Below the pieces are notes generated by a model. It searched no databases. It was not told the origin of the DNA and saw nothing but the letters and a program-made list of their open reading frames with translations. This document shows, one piece after another, positions 1-4,827 of a DNA stretch of 6,827 nt (position 1 is its first letter; the number at the start of each line of letters is the position of its first letter). The stretch lies in assembly GCA_002788515.1 (NCBI GenBank), contig PFRJ01000074.1, positions 1-6,827 of the forward strand, in the 5' to 3' direction. A program made the translations under genes and the position numbers. The DNA is from Nitrosopumilales archaeon CG_4_9_14_0_2_um_filter_34_16 (GTDB lineage Archaea; Thermoproteota; Nitrososphaeria; Nitrososphaerales; Nitrosopumilaceae).

Positions 1-90
1 AGGTTCTGGTGTTGGTTCAGGTTCTGGTGTTGGTTCAGGTTCTGGTGTTGGTTCAGGTTCTGGTGTTGGTTCAGGTTCTGGTGTTGGTTC
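1..90 (-). repeat. Five perfect 18-bp tandem repeats coding E-P-T-P-E-P
   Basis: Five identical copies of AGGTTCTGGTGTTGGTTC (plus strand) fill bases 1-90 and continue off the left edge, so the true copy number is unknown. Read on the minus strand in the frame of the downstream part of the flanking gene, each copy codes for E-P-T-P-E-P. The copies have no synonymous differences, which points to recent expansion or ongoing slippage or homogenisation. There are no spacers, so it is a protein-coding tandem repeat and not a CRISPR array. The unit length is a multiple of three, so copy-number changes keep the frame. Confidence 0.95.
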
Positions 91-222
91 AAGATTAACT
101 CTAGAGCCAAATTCAGATAGAATGTCTTCTGCGTCTTTTGATTTTTTAGTTTCAGCCAATTTTATATTCCCAGTATAGCAATTTGCTCTTTCGCTTTTAT
201 TTAATTTTTCAGGTATTTCCTT
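1..222 (-). pseudogene. 3' portion of a frameshifted gene: charged linker followed by E-P-T-P-E-P repeats, cut by window edge
   Basis: On the minus strand an open frame runs from a TGA at 223-225 to the left edge. It reads K-E-I-P-E-K-L-N-K-S-E-R-A-N-C-Y and so on, then a lysine/acid-rich segment, then the Pro-Glu-Thr repeats. It has no ATG or GTG start; the only candidate is a TTG at 157-159. The frame of the neighbouring ORF (209-448) joins it seamlessly if one base is removed near the AAAGG at 219-223, giving ...D-D-Y-L-K-E-I-P-E-K... . I therefore read it as the C-terminal half of one protein, separated by an indel, a sequencing error or a recoding site. Extended Pro/Glu/Thr repeats usually act as stiff spacers. 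What follows them is outside the window. I do not recognise the protein family. Confidence 0.55.
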
Positions 223-448
223 TCAAATAGTCATCAAATAATTTTTCAAGATCGTCATCATCAGTACATTTTCTAATTTTCTCGACTAGATCTGTTTCTT
301 CAATCTCATAACAATTCATTACATCTTGAGAATCTTTGAAAACCAGTATTGCTTTGTTTTTAAAAATACAATGATATAGTTTTTCTCTCTCCATTTTTTC
401 AGGTTTAAACTTGATACCATTTTCATCTACTGAAACAGGATATTCCAT
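209..448 (-). CDS. Unrecognised small protein, likely N-terminal part of the frameshifted repeat protein
   Basis: This is a minus-strand ORF starting M-E-Y-P-V-S-V-D-E-N and ending ...D-Y-L-K-G-N-T, 79 residues from the ATG at 446-448. A TTG at 467-469 would add seven residues (86 in all). I prefer the ATG because a TATA-like CTAAATATT (complement of 468-476) lies just upstream of it and would be overlapped by the longer form. There is no signal peptide or membrane segment, so a cytoplasmic location is likely. The middle alternates hydrophobic and charged residues (Y-H-C-I-F-K-N-K-A-I-L-V-F-K) as in a small beta-containing domain. An acidic D-D-D-D-L-E-K-L helix-like tail follows. The reading continues naturally in the +1 frame into the repeat-bearing segment, so the stop at 209-211 is probably premature. 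It is divergent from the polymerase gene at 521. I do not recognise the family. Confidence 0.6.
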   Translation of the reverse strand: MEYPVSVDENGIKFKPEKMEREKLYHCIFKNKAILVFKDSQDVMNCYEIEETDLVEKIRKCTDDDDLEKLFDDYLKGNT

Positions 449-520
449 AAAATGGTGAACAACTAGCAATATTTAGAGGAATACGTAATATAGTAATAGC
501 CAAAATAAATTAGAAAGATA

Positions 521-1615
521 TTGGAAACCAGGGTAGTTTTCCACATAGATTTCGATTATTTTTATGCTCAATGCGAAGAGATAAGATCTCCAGAACTTAA
601 ATCAAAACCAGTATGTGTTTGTGTTTTCTCAGATAGAGGTGGAGATAGCGGAGCTATTGCAACTGCAAATTATACAGCAAGGAAGTATGGTGTAAAATCA
701 GGAATACCGATTACGTTTGCAAAAAAGAGACTTGAAGAGAGACATGACGCCGTTTTTTTACCAGTGGATTTTGATTTCTATTCTGAAATATCAGAGAAAG
801 CCATGGAAATAATGAAAAGTAATGCAGATATTTTTGAATATGTAGGAAAAGATGAAGCATATTTGGATGTCACACAGCGCGTTGAAGGAAATTTTGAAAG
901 AGCCAGTCACCTAGCACAGCAAATAAAAAATTCCATCAGAGATAAAATAAAGATTAGTTGTTCAGTAGGAATTTCACCAAATAAATTAATTTCAAAAATA
1001 GCATCTGATTTTCAAAAACCAGATGGTCTTACAGTTGTACCTCCAAATAGAATAGAAGAGTTTTTAGAATCACTAAAAATCAGAGTCATTCCAGGAATTG
1101 GGAAAAAAACTGAAGCAAGATTTTTAGAGATGAATTTAGAAACAATTCAAGATTTAAAAAAATTAGATATTTTTACTTTAAATAAAGAATTTGGCAGGAA
1201 AAATGGAGCATATATCTTCAATGCATCAAGAGGGATAGATGATGAATTAGTTAAAGAAAGAGAGGCAAGCATACAATATAGTAGAATTACAACATTAAAG
1301 AAGGATTCAAAAGATTACGAATTCCTATCTGAAAATATTTTGGAATTATGTAAAGAAGTACACAGTATAATTAAAAAAAATAATCGAATGTTCAGATCAG
1401 TTGGAATACATTTTGTTCAATCGGACTTATCAAACAAATCAAAATCTAAAATGTTAAAAAATCCTACCGAGAGCATAGAAGAATTACAAAAAAGTGTAAT
1501 TCAGTTACTAAAAGAGGCACTAGAGAATCAAACAATCACAGTCAGGAGATTAGGGGTCAAAGTGTCAGAATTGTCAGAAATTCAAGGACAGAGAGACATC
1601 ACATCATATTTTTAG
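521..1615 (+). CDS. dinB: Y-family translesion DNA polymerase IV (DinB/Dpo4 type)
   Basis: This is a lesion-bypass polymerase that copies damaged template with low fidelity. At 364 residues it is close to Sulfolobus Dpo4. The palm starts with F-H-I-D-F-D-Y-F-Y-A: Asp10 is a metal ligand and Tyr15 sits at the steric-gate position that excludes ribonucleotides. The second acidic pair is Asp111-Glu112 in G-K-D-E-A-Y-L-D. Fingers motifs (A-T-A-N-Y-x-A-R-K-Y-G-V) are present, as is C-S-V-G-I-S-x-N-K-L-x-S-K-I-A-S. A helix-hairpin-helix V-I-P-G-I-G-K-K-T marks the thumb at about 189-197, and the little-finger domain follows from about 245. The last eight residues, Q-R-D-I-T-S-Y-F, are a canonical PIP box for binding PCNA. 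The start is TTG; no in-frame ATG exists between the upstream stop (497-499) and the motif. The residues before Asp-Glu are Gly-Lys where Ser-Ile/Leu/Val is usual. It is transcribed alone, away from the repeat gene and towards the sortase-like gene. Confidence 0.96.
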   Translation: METRVVFHIDFDYFYAQCEEIRSPELKSKPVCVCVFSDRGGDSGAIATANYTARKYGVKSGIPITFAKKRLEERHDAVFLPVDFDFYSEISEKAMEIMKSNADIFEYVGKDEAYLDVTQRVEGNFERASHLAQQIKNSIRDKIKISCSVGISPNKLISKIASDFQKPDGLTVVPPNRIEEFLESLKIRVIPGIGKKTEARFLEMNLETIQDLKKLDIFTLNKEFGRKNGAYIFNASRGIDDELVKEREASIQYSRITTLKKDSKDYEFLSENILELCKEVHSIIKKNNRMFRSVGIHFVQSDLSNKSKSKMLKNPTESIEELQKSVIQLLKEALENQTITVRRLGVKVSELSEIQGQRDITSYF

Positions 1616-1616
1616 A

Positions 1617-1645
1617 TAGAGTGTATATTATCGCTCTAGTTTTTT
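1617..1645 (+). terminator. Hairpin plus T-run terminator of the polymerase gene
   Basis: TAGAGTG (1617-1623) can pair with CGCTCTA (1632-1638), seven pairs including one G-U, around an eight-base AT loop. A G and six T follow (1640-1645). The hairpin starts two bases after the polymerase stop codon. It overlaps the last codons and stop of the convergent sortase-like gene, whose own transcript has no T-run here, so the signal serves the plus strand. Archaeal termination depends mainly on the T-run; the stem may be incidental. Confidence 0.55.
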
Positions 1646-2551
1646 GAGACGTCTTGATTCAATCACAATTACAATCAAAATGAAGGCAAATAGCCACGGC
1701 AAGAACATTATTTCACCAGCAATTTTGTGATATTCTTCCCATGCCACAGGATCAGTGGTTACTTTTAGTGCATACCAAGATAATGAAAAAATTCGTATCA
1801 GATTAACTGTGATAGTTCCGATAATTCCTAAAACAAAATAAATGAATTTTCTAGTTCTAGGAATGTTCAATTTTAGCATGAATGCCCCAATCACCAATGA
1901 AAAAATGATAATGCTGTGAACTCCAGCTGATGGCCAGAACACTTGAAGAGCCATTGAACCATGATCACCACGTAAGAACATGACATTATCTCTTGCAACT
2001 GCAGTTCCAAGATCAAGTACTGTGATCAACCAAACATTTGCTTGAACAAAGTATGGTACAACATATTGTAATGGACCAAGTGTGTCATATGGAAAAAAGG
2101 CATCTAGTGAAAGAATGATTGCGGTTCCAGTTAGAAATATCGGGCCTGCGGGAGCGATTCTAATCCATCTTTTTCCAAAGTAAATACTCAAAGATACAAC
2201 AATGAAAATCGCCATCACAACAAAATCCCACATCCAAGTCCACGAATAGATTAACTGTACGTCAAACATTTCTGCAGATGCAACAATATAATCTCTCAGA
2301 CCATATTCCAATGAAATAAGATACAAAATTGTTACAAGTGCTAATGGTATTACAGATAACAGCCGTTTCTTTGAAAGGATAATTTTTAATCCAATTAGTT
2401 CAGCTACAACAAAAATGAGTGCAAAGAAATATCCGCCTCTACCTTCATTCCAGCTCCATGCAATTGAATCAGGAAATGCTATGATTGAAAAAAGAATTGG
2501 ACTAGAGATAATGAAAATTCCAAAAAATAAATTCCAATTCTGCATAGTCAT
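1628..2551 (-). CDS. Exosortase/archaeosortase-like integral membrane protein (thaumarchaeosortase type), Ser at the Cys position
   Basis: Family members are multi-pass membrane transpeptidase-like enzymes that cleave a C-terminal sorting signal of secreted surface proteins and probably transfer the protein to a lipid or other anchor. This protein has 307 residues and about eight hydrophobic segments. The family signature lies in the C-terminal third: W-P-S-A-G-V-H-S (Ser208 where exosortases have the C-S-G cysteine), then V-N-L-I-R-I (Arg253), then E-Y-H-K-I-A-G-E-I-M-F (His275). Arg and His match the expected catalytic partners. The nucleophile is Ser (codon TCA), not Cys. A TATA-like ATATTTAT (complement of 2569-2576) sits about 27 bases before the second ATG (2543-2545). 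M-Q-N-W-N may therefore be the real leaderless start, two codons inside the longest ORF. It is the last of a run of minus-strand genes and convergent with the polymerase gene. Its substrates are not visible in the window. The call rests on motif pattern and topology. Confidence 0.8.
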   Translation of the reverse strand: MTMQNWNLFFGIFIISSPILFSIIAFPDSIAWSWNEGRGGYFFALIFVVAELIGLKIILSKKRLLSVIPLALVTILYLISLEYGLRDYIVASAEMFDVQLIYSWTWMWDFVVMAIFIVVSLSIYFGKRWIRIAPAGPIFLTGTAIILSLDAFFPYDTLGPLQYVVPYFVQANVWLITVLDLGTAVARDNVMFLRGDHGSMALQVFWPSAGVHSIIIFSLVIGAFMLKLNIPRTRKFIYFVLGIIGTITVNLIRIFSLSWYALKVTTDPVAWEEYHKIAGEIMFLPWLFAFILIVIVIESRRLKKLER

Positions 2552-2565
2552 GAATCAAAATAAGG

Positions 2566-2576
2566 CAAATAAATAT
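2566..2576 (-). promoter_or_regulatory. TATA-like box for the sortase-like gene
   Basis: The minus strand reads ATATTTATTTG. The core ATATTTAT is centred about 27 bases upstream of the ATG at 2543-2545 and about 21 upstream of the ATG at 2549-2551. The usual archaeal TATA-to-start distance favours the inner ATG and a leaderless transcript. It implies that the gene can be transcribed separately from the small ORF upstream. Confidence 0.45.
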
Positions 2577-2628
2577 CCCAACTGTGACGTTTGGAAACTA
2601 AGATAAATCACAATACAAATACGAAAAA

Positions 2629-2736
2629 TTAATCTTCAGAATTCTCTATTTCTTCTGCTTCAGGATCTCTTCTGCTGGGTCTGATCGGGATGTAAATGAA
2701 TGTCATGATAATTCTGCAAAAGACTACAAGATACAT
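2629..2736 (-). CDS. 35-residue putative small membrane protein
   Basis: This small ORF runs from an ATG (2734-2736) to TAA (2629-2631). The N-terminal half, M-Y-L-V-V-F-C-R-I-I-M-T-F-I-Y-I-P-I, is hydrophobic and could be a short membrane segment or amphipathic helix. Then come basic R-P-S-R-R and an acidic tail D-P-E-A-E-E-I-E-N-S-E-D. That ordered hydrophobic/basic/acidic design is unlikely in random AT-rich DNA and resembles many real small membrane proteins. A TATA-like CTATTTAG (complement of 2758-2765) is centred about 25 bases before the ATG, which fits a leaderless gene. It lies between the C-S-C membrane protein and the sortase-like gene, on the same strand. A TAG eight codons upstream rules out a much longer form. 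I do not recognise it; function unknown. Cys7 is the only cysteine. Confidence 0.5.
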   Translation of the reverse strand: MYLVVFCRIIMTFIYIPIRPSRRDPEAEEIENSED

Positions 2737-2757
2737 TCCAAGGTCGCAAAAATTTAC

Positions 2758-2765
2758 CTAAATAG
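2758..2765 (-). promoter_or_regulatory. TATA-like box for the 35-residue ORF
   Basis: The minus strand reads CTATTTAG (nearly self-complementary), centred about 25 bases upstream of the ATG at 2734-2736. The spacing matches the leaderless genes elsewhere in this window. It supports the small ORF being expressed. Confidence 0.4.
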
Positions 2766-2779
2766 TGATTTCTAATACA

Positions 2780-3265
2780 TCAAGATCCAGAATCAAGTTT
2801 ACACTCAGTTTTGAGCGATTTAACAGTTGTAAAATAAGTCAAAACAAGAATTCCAATGGCAAAGATTCTGATTGGAATCTCATAATTGGTCAGAAATGCA
2901 CTTGCGGTTGCACCAACAGAACCAAAAATAGAGATCACCGTAAATCCGATAGGTCCGCAACTACACGCACCTGCAGCAGCACCAATGATAGAACCAAAAA
3001 CACCACTGCCCATTTTTTGTTTTGATTTTTTGAGAGTGTGTATTCGAAATATGTTCATTGGTAAAACCAATGCAGATAGAGCAGAAATTATTATAATCAA
3101 AACGAATCCGAATTCAGTTCCAGATGGAAGGTGGCTAACAAGATACGGATCTATAAAAACATATTCAGATAAAATCAATAATCCAAACAACATGGATGTA
3201 AAAATAATAACTGCAGTTAGAAGATAGCGAGGATTTGAAAACACAAGTTTGACAGTAGATATCAT
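2780..3265 (-). CDS. Small multi-pass membrane protein with C-S-C-G-P motif, coupled to DsbA-like gene
   Basis: This is a 161-residue integral membrane protein with hydrophobic segments at about 14-36, 53-74, 90-126 (long enough for a helical hairpin) and 131-148. The loop at 76-85 is strongly basic (H-T-L-K-K-S-K-Q-K), which suggests it faces the cytoplasm. The third segment contains G-A-A-A-G-A-C-S-C-G-P-I-G-F, with Cys101 and Cys103 inside the membrane region, followed by I-F-G-S-V-G-A. This layout (Cys pair, Gly-Pro, then hydrophobic I/L-x-x-G-x-x-G-A) loosely resembles the first part of MerT-type mercury transporters. A third cysteine (Cys155) is in the C-terminal tail. Its ATG (3263-3265) directly follows the TAG of the DsbA-like gene (3266-3268), so translation is probably coupled. 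Possible roles are redox partner that reoxidises or reduces the DsbA-like protein, or a metal transporter with a thiol chaperone. It lacks the C-x-x-C of DsbB, VKOR and CcdA. Membrane location is solid; function is inference. Confidence 0.85.
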   Translation of the reverse strand: MISTVKLVFSNPRYLLTAVIIFTSMLFGLLILSEYVFIDPYLVSHLPSGTEFGFVLIIIISALSALVLPMNIFRIHTLKKSKQKMGSGVFGSIIGAAAGACSCGPIGFTVISIFGSVGATASAFLTNYEIPIRIFAIGILVLTYFTTVKSLKTECKLDSGS

Positions 3266-3928
3266 CTAGACCATAGTGTCCAATATTTGCTTAAACACAG
3301 AAAATGGTTGTGCACCACCAAGTTGGTGTTGTCCTTCAGAACTTACGATAAAGAATCCAGGAGTACCAGAAACACCATGTTCTTTTGCTTGTTGAATGTT
3401 ATATTGTACACGTTTTGAGTATTTTCCAGAATCAAGACAACTATCAAATAAATCCATATCAAGTCCTAAATTGAATGCGAATGCTTTCAATCGTTCATTA
3501 TTTGCCCATCCACCATCAATTTGAGATTCTTGTGATTTGTAAAGGACGTCATGATATTCCCAATACATTTCTTGATCTTCGGCACAGTATGATGCTTGTG
3601 CTGCTTTTGGAGAATCTGCTCCCAAAAATGCCAAATCAACGAAAACAAGATTTGCTTTTCCAGTTTCAATATAATCGCGATATATTGCAGGCTTTGTATT
3701 GTGAAACCAATTGTAGCATTGATGGCATTGATAATCACCAAATTCAACAATTGTTATGGGAGCATTTGGATCACCTAAAATTGGAGACCCCATCGCGGTA
3801 GAAATTGTTCCATGGGTTCTACCCATATCAAGATTAACAGTTTCAGAAGAGGACGCAGATAATGAGACTACAATACCAGATATAATTGCAATAGCAACTA
3901 CTCCAATAACTACGCCCATTTTATTCAT
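3266..3928 (-). CDS. Membrane-anchored or secreted DsbA-like thiol-disulfide oxidoreductase
   Basis: This is a 220-residue DsbA-family protein with a thioredoxin fold, acting outside the cytoplasmic membrane. An N-terminal hydrophobic stretch (about 5-24, after M-N-K) forms a signal anchor, or a signal peptide that could be cut after S-A-S. The mature part begins G-D-P-N-A-P-I-T-I-V-E-F-G-D-Y-Q-C-H-Q-C: Cys68 and Cys71 form the redox C-x-x-C. The cis-proline loop is V-S-G-T-P-G-F-F-I (Thr189-Pro190). Cys115 (S-Y-C-A-E-D-Q, before M-Y-W-E-Y-H-D) and Cys164 are at positions where the BdbD/DsbA group often has a second cysteine pair. All parts needed for activity are present. The start is the ATG at 3926-3928; an inner ATG lies three codons on. 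The gene follows the 65-residue zinc-finger gene by 31 bases and abuts the C-S-C membrane protein gene. It may oxidise substrate proteins, or reduce or deliver metal-bound thiols to its partner. Confidence 0.93.
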   Translation of the reverse strand: MNKMGVVIGVVAIAIISGIVVSLSASSSETVNLDMGRTHGTISTAMGSPILGDPNAPITIVEFGDYQCHQCYNWFHNTKPAIYRDYIETGKANLVFVDLAFLGADSPKAAQASYCAEDQEMYWEYHDVLYKSQESQIDGGWANNERLKAFAFNLGLDMDLFDSCLDSGKYSKRVQYNIQQAKEHGVSGTPGFFIVSSEGQHQLGGAQPFSVFKQILDTMV

Positions 3929-3951
3929 AATTCAAATCAAAGAGGATGGTT

Positions 3952-3958
3952 AAAAAAA
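3952..3958 (-). terminator. T-run after the 65-residue zinc-finger gene
   Basis: Immediately after the TAA of the zinc-finger gene (3960-3962) the minus strand reads GTTTTTTTAACC, with seven T in a row. T-runs are the main intrinsic termination signal in archaea. It lies only 24 bases before the DsbA-like ATG, so it could partly separate that gene from the upstream one, or be read through. No hairpin is seen. Confidence 0.35.
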
Positions 3959-3959
3959 C

Positions 3960-4157
3960 TTATTCCAAATTACGAGAAGATTTTCGTTTAAACAAATTTG
4001 TGAATTTTGCAATAGCAGTATCAATTGGACATACTTCACAAGCAATGTTTGATGAATGGTTATCAAGGTGTTTTTCAAACTTTTCTCGGGAATTAAAAAC
4101 AAGATCACATTTTTCACAATAAACCTTTGCGATATTGTTTTTTACTATTTTTCTCAT
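3960..4157 (-). CDS. 65-residue C2H2 zinc-finger protein with a second CxxC
   Basis: This is a small cytoplasmic protein built around one classical C2H2 finger: Y-C-E-K-C-D-L-V-F, with Cys14 and Cys17, twelve residues, then His30 and His34, including the aromatic core residue Phe21. A second pair, Cys40 and Cys43 (I-A-C-E-V-C-P), follows; it could bind another metal, perhaps with partner residues or in a dimer, or act as a redox pair. Both ends are rich in Lys/Arg, consistent with nucleic-acid binding. Small one-finger proteins of this kind are common in archaea and mostly uncharacterised. The start is the ATG at 4155-4157, with a well-placed TATA box. It lies 31 bases upstream of the DsbA-like gene on the same strand, so it could regulate that gene, but the T-run between them leaves co-transcription open. 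Confidence 0.85.
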   Translation of the reverse strand: MRKIVKNNIAKVYCEKCDLVFNSREKFEKHLDNHSSNIACEVCPIDTAIAKFTNLFKRKSSRNLE

Positions 4158-4178
4158 GAACGTTTTTTATCATTATTA

Positions 4179-4187
4179 CTTATAAAG
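4179..4187 (-). promoter_or_regulatory. TATA box for the 65-residue zinc-finger gene
   Basis: The minus strand reads CTTTATAAG. The core is centred about 26-27 bases before the ATG at 4155-4157, the typical distance for a leaderless archaeal transcript. It is the best TATA match in the window. Confidence 0.6.
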
Positions 4188-4372
4188 ATCCTGTTAAAAA
4201 TCAAGACAAGTATAAAATCACAGATAAATTTGTCATAGAGTTTTTATTTTCATATTAGAAGTTTTATGACATCGTATCTCAAAATATCAAACAAAACCTA
4301 ATCAACAATAAATGATAAGTTAAAGTGTGTTTAGAAATCATAAACAAGGAAATAGTTAAATTTTTTAAAGAT

Positions 4373-4744
4373 TCATAGATAATGAATTTTCATATGGACG
4401 TTTAGTTCTACTTGATATTGTGTAATAAAACCACAGTGAGTACAGGAAAACATTCCGTCTTGAGAAGAATTAGCAGTTTTTTCTATTGTTTTTCCGGAGA
4501 TAGATGTGATATTTATCAAATTATTGTTTGCAATTACGGCAAAATTTTTCCCTTCGCCTATAGAAATCAAATATTCTTTAATTGCAGAAATCACATCATT
4601 AGCATCAAGACTGTCATGATCATCCAAAGTAGAAAGAGTGAATTGTTGATTTTTCAAAGTGGGGATAGCTTCAACTTTATCGGCAACATAAACAAGTAGC
4701 TCATTTCTTACTGACAGTATATCTTTACAGTCAATTGTGAGCAT
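4373..4744 (-). CDS. C2H2 zinc-finger protein with unrecognised N-terminal domain
   Basis: This is a 123-residue soluble protein with a C-terminal C2H2 finger: F-S-C-T-H-C-G-F-I, Cys101 and Cys104, twelve residues, then His117 and His121 (H-M-K-I-H), ending two residues later. The first 85 residues form a separate domain, D-V-I-S-A-I-K-E-Y-L-I-S-I-G followed by K-N-F-A-V-I-A-N-N-N and I-N-I-T-S-I-S-G-K, which looks like a helix followed by a beta hairpin. I do not recognise that domain. The start is the ATG at 4742-4744; a TATA-like TAAAATATTG (complement of 4763-4772) sits about 24 bases upstream. It shares its upstream region with the divergent gene at 4828, so it may control that gene, itself or the genes downstream. 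A role as DNA- or RNA-binding regulator is inferred from the finger only. Confidence 0.85.
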   Translation of the reverse strand: MLTIDCKDILSVRNELLVYVADKVEAIPTLKNQQFTLSTLDDHDSLDANDVISAIKEYLISIGEGKNFAVIANNNLINITSISGKTIEKTANSSQDGMFSCTHCGFITQYQVELNVHMKIHYL

Positions 4745-4827
4745 AAATAATCACGATTAAATCAATATTTTAGTTTAACATAGATTTGAAAATGATTATT
4801 ATGGTTTAATCATGTGAATATGATCAG

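Noticed and set aside
1..90. Plus-strand reading of the repeat as Gly-Ser-Gly-Val-Gly-Ser, and the idea of a CRISPR array
   Set aside because: The minus-strand frame joins a natural charged protein sequence, while the plus frame has no supporting flanks. Repeats are contiguous without spacers.
449..469. TTG start at 467-469 for the left-hand gene
   Set aside because: The TATA-like box at 468-476 would overlap the start; the ATG at 446-448 fits better.
2765..3227. Plus-strand ORFs across the C-S-C membrane protein gene
   Set aside because: They are antisense shadows with low-complexity, Asn/Lys/Thr-rich or unstructured translations; the minus-strand frame has membrane helices and ends exactly at a coupled start.
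3475..3953. Several short ORFs in other frames over the DsbA-like gene
   Set aside because: The DsbA frame has a signal anchor, C-x-x-C and cis-proline; the others have no recognisable motif and overlap it fully.
4231..4271. Seven-base inverted repeat TGTCATA / TATGACA, 27 bases apart, in the gap between the two zinc-finger genes
   Set aside because: Too short and too far apart to exceed chance in AT-rich DNA; it could be an operator, but nothing else supports it.
4158..4372. Search for an RNA gene or small ORF in the longest gap
   Set aside because: No tRNA-like cloverleaf or strong stem is apparent, and ATG-started frames are at most about 11 codons; only the TATA box at 4179-4187 is supportable.
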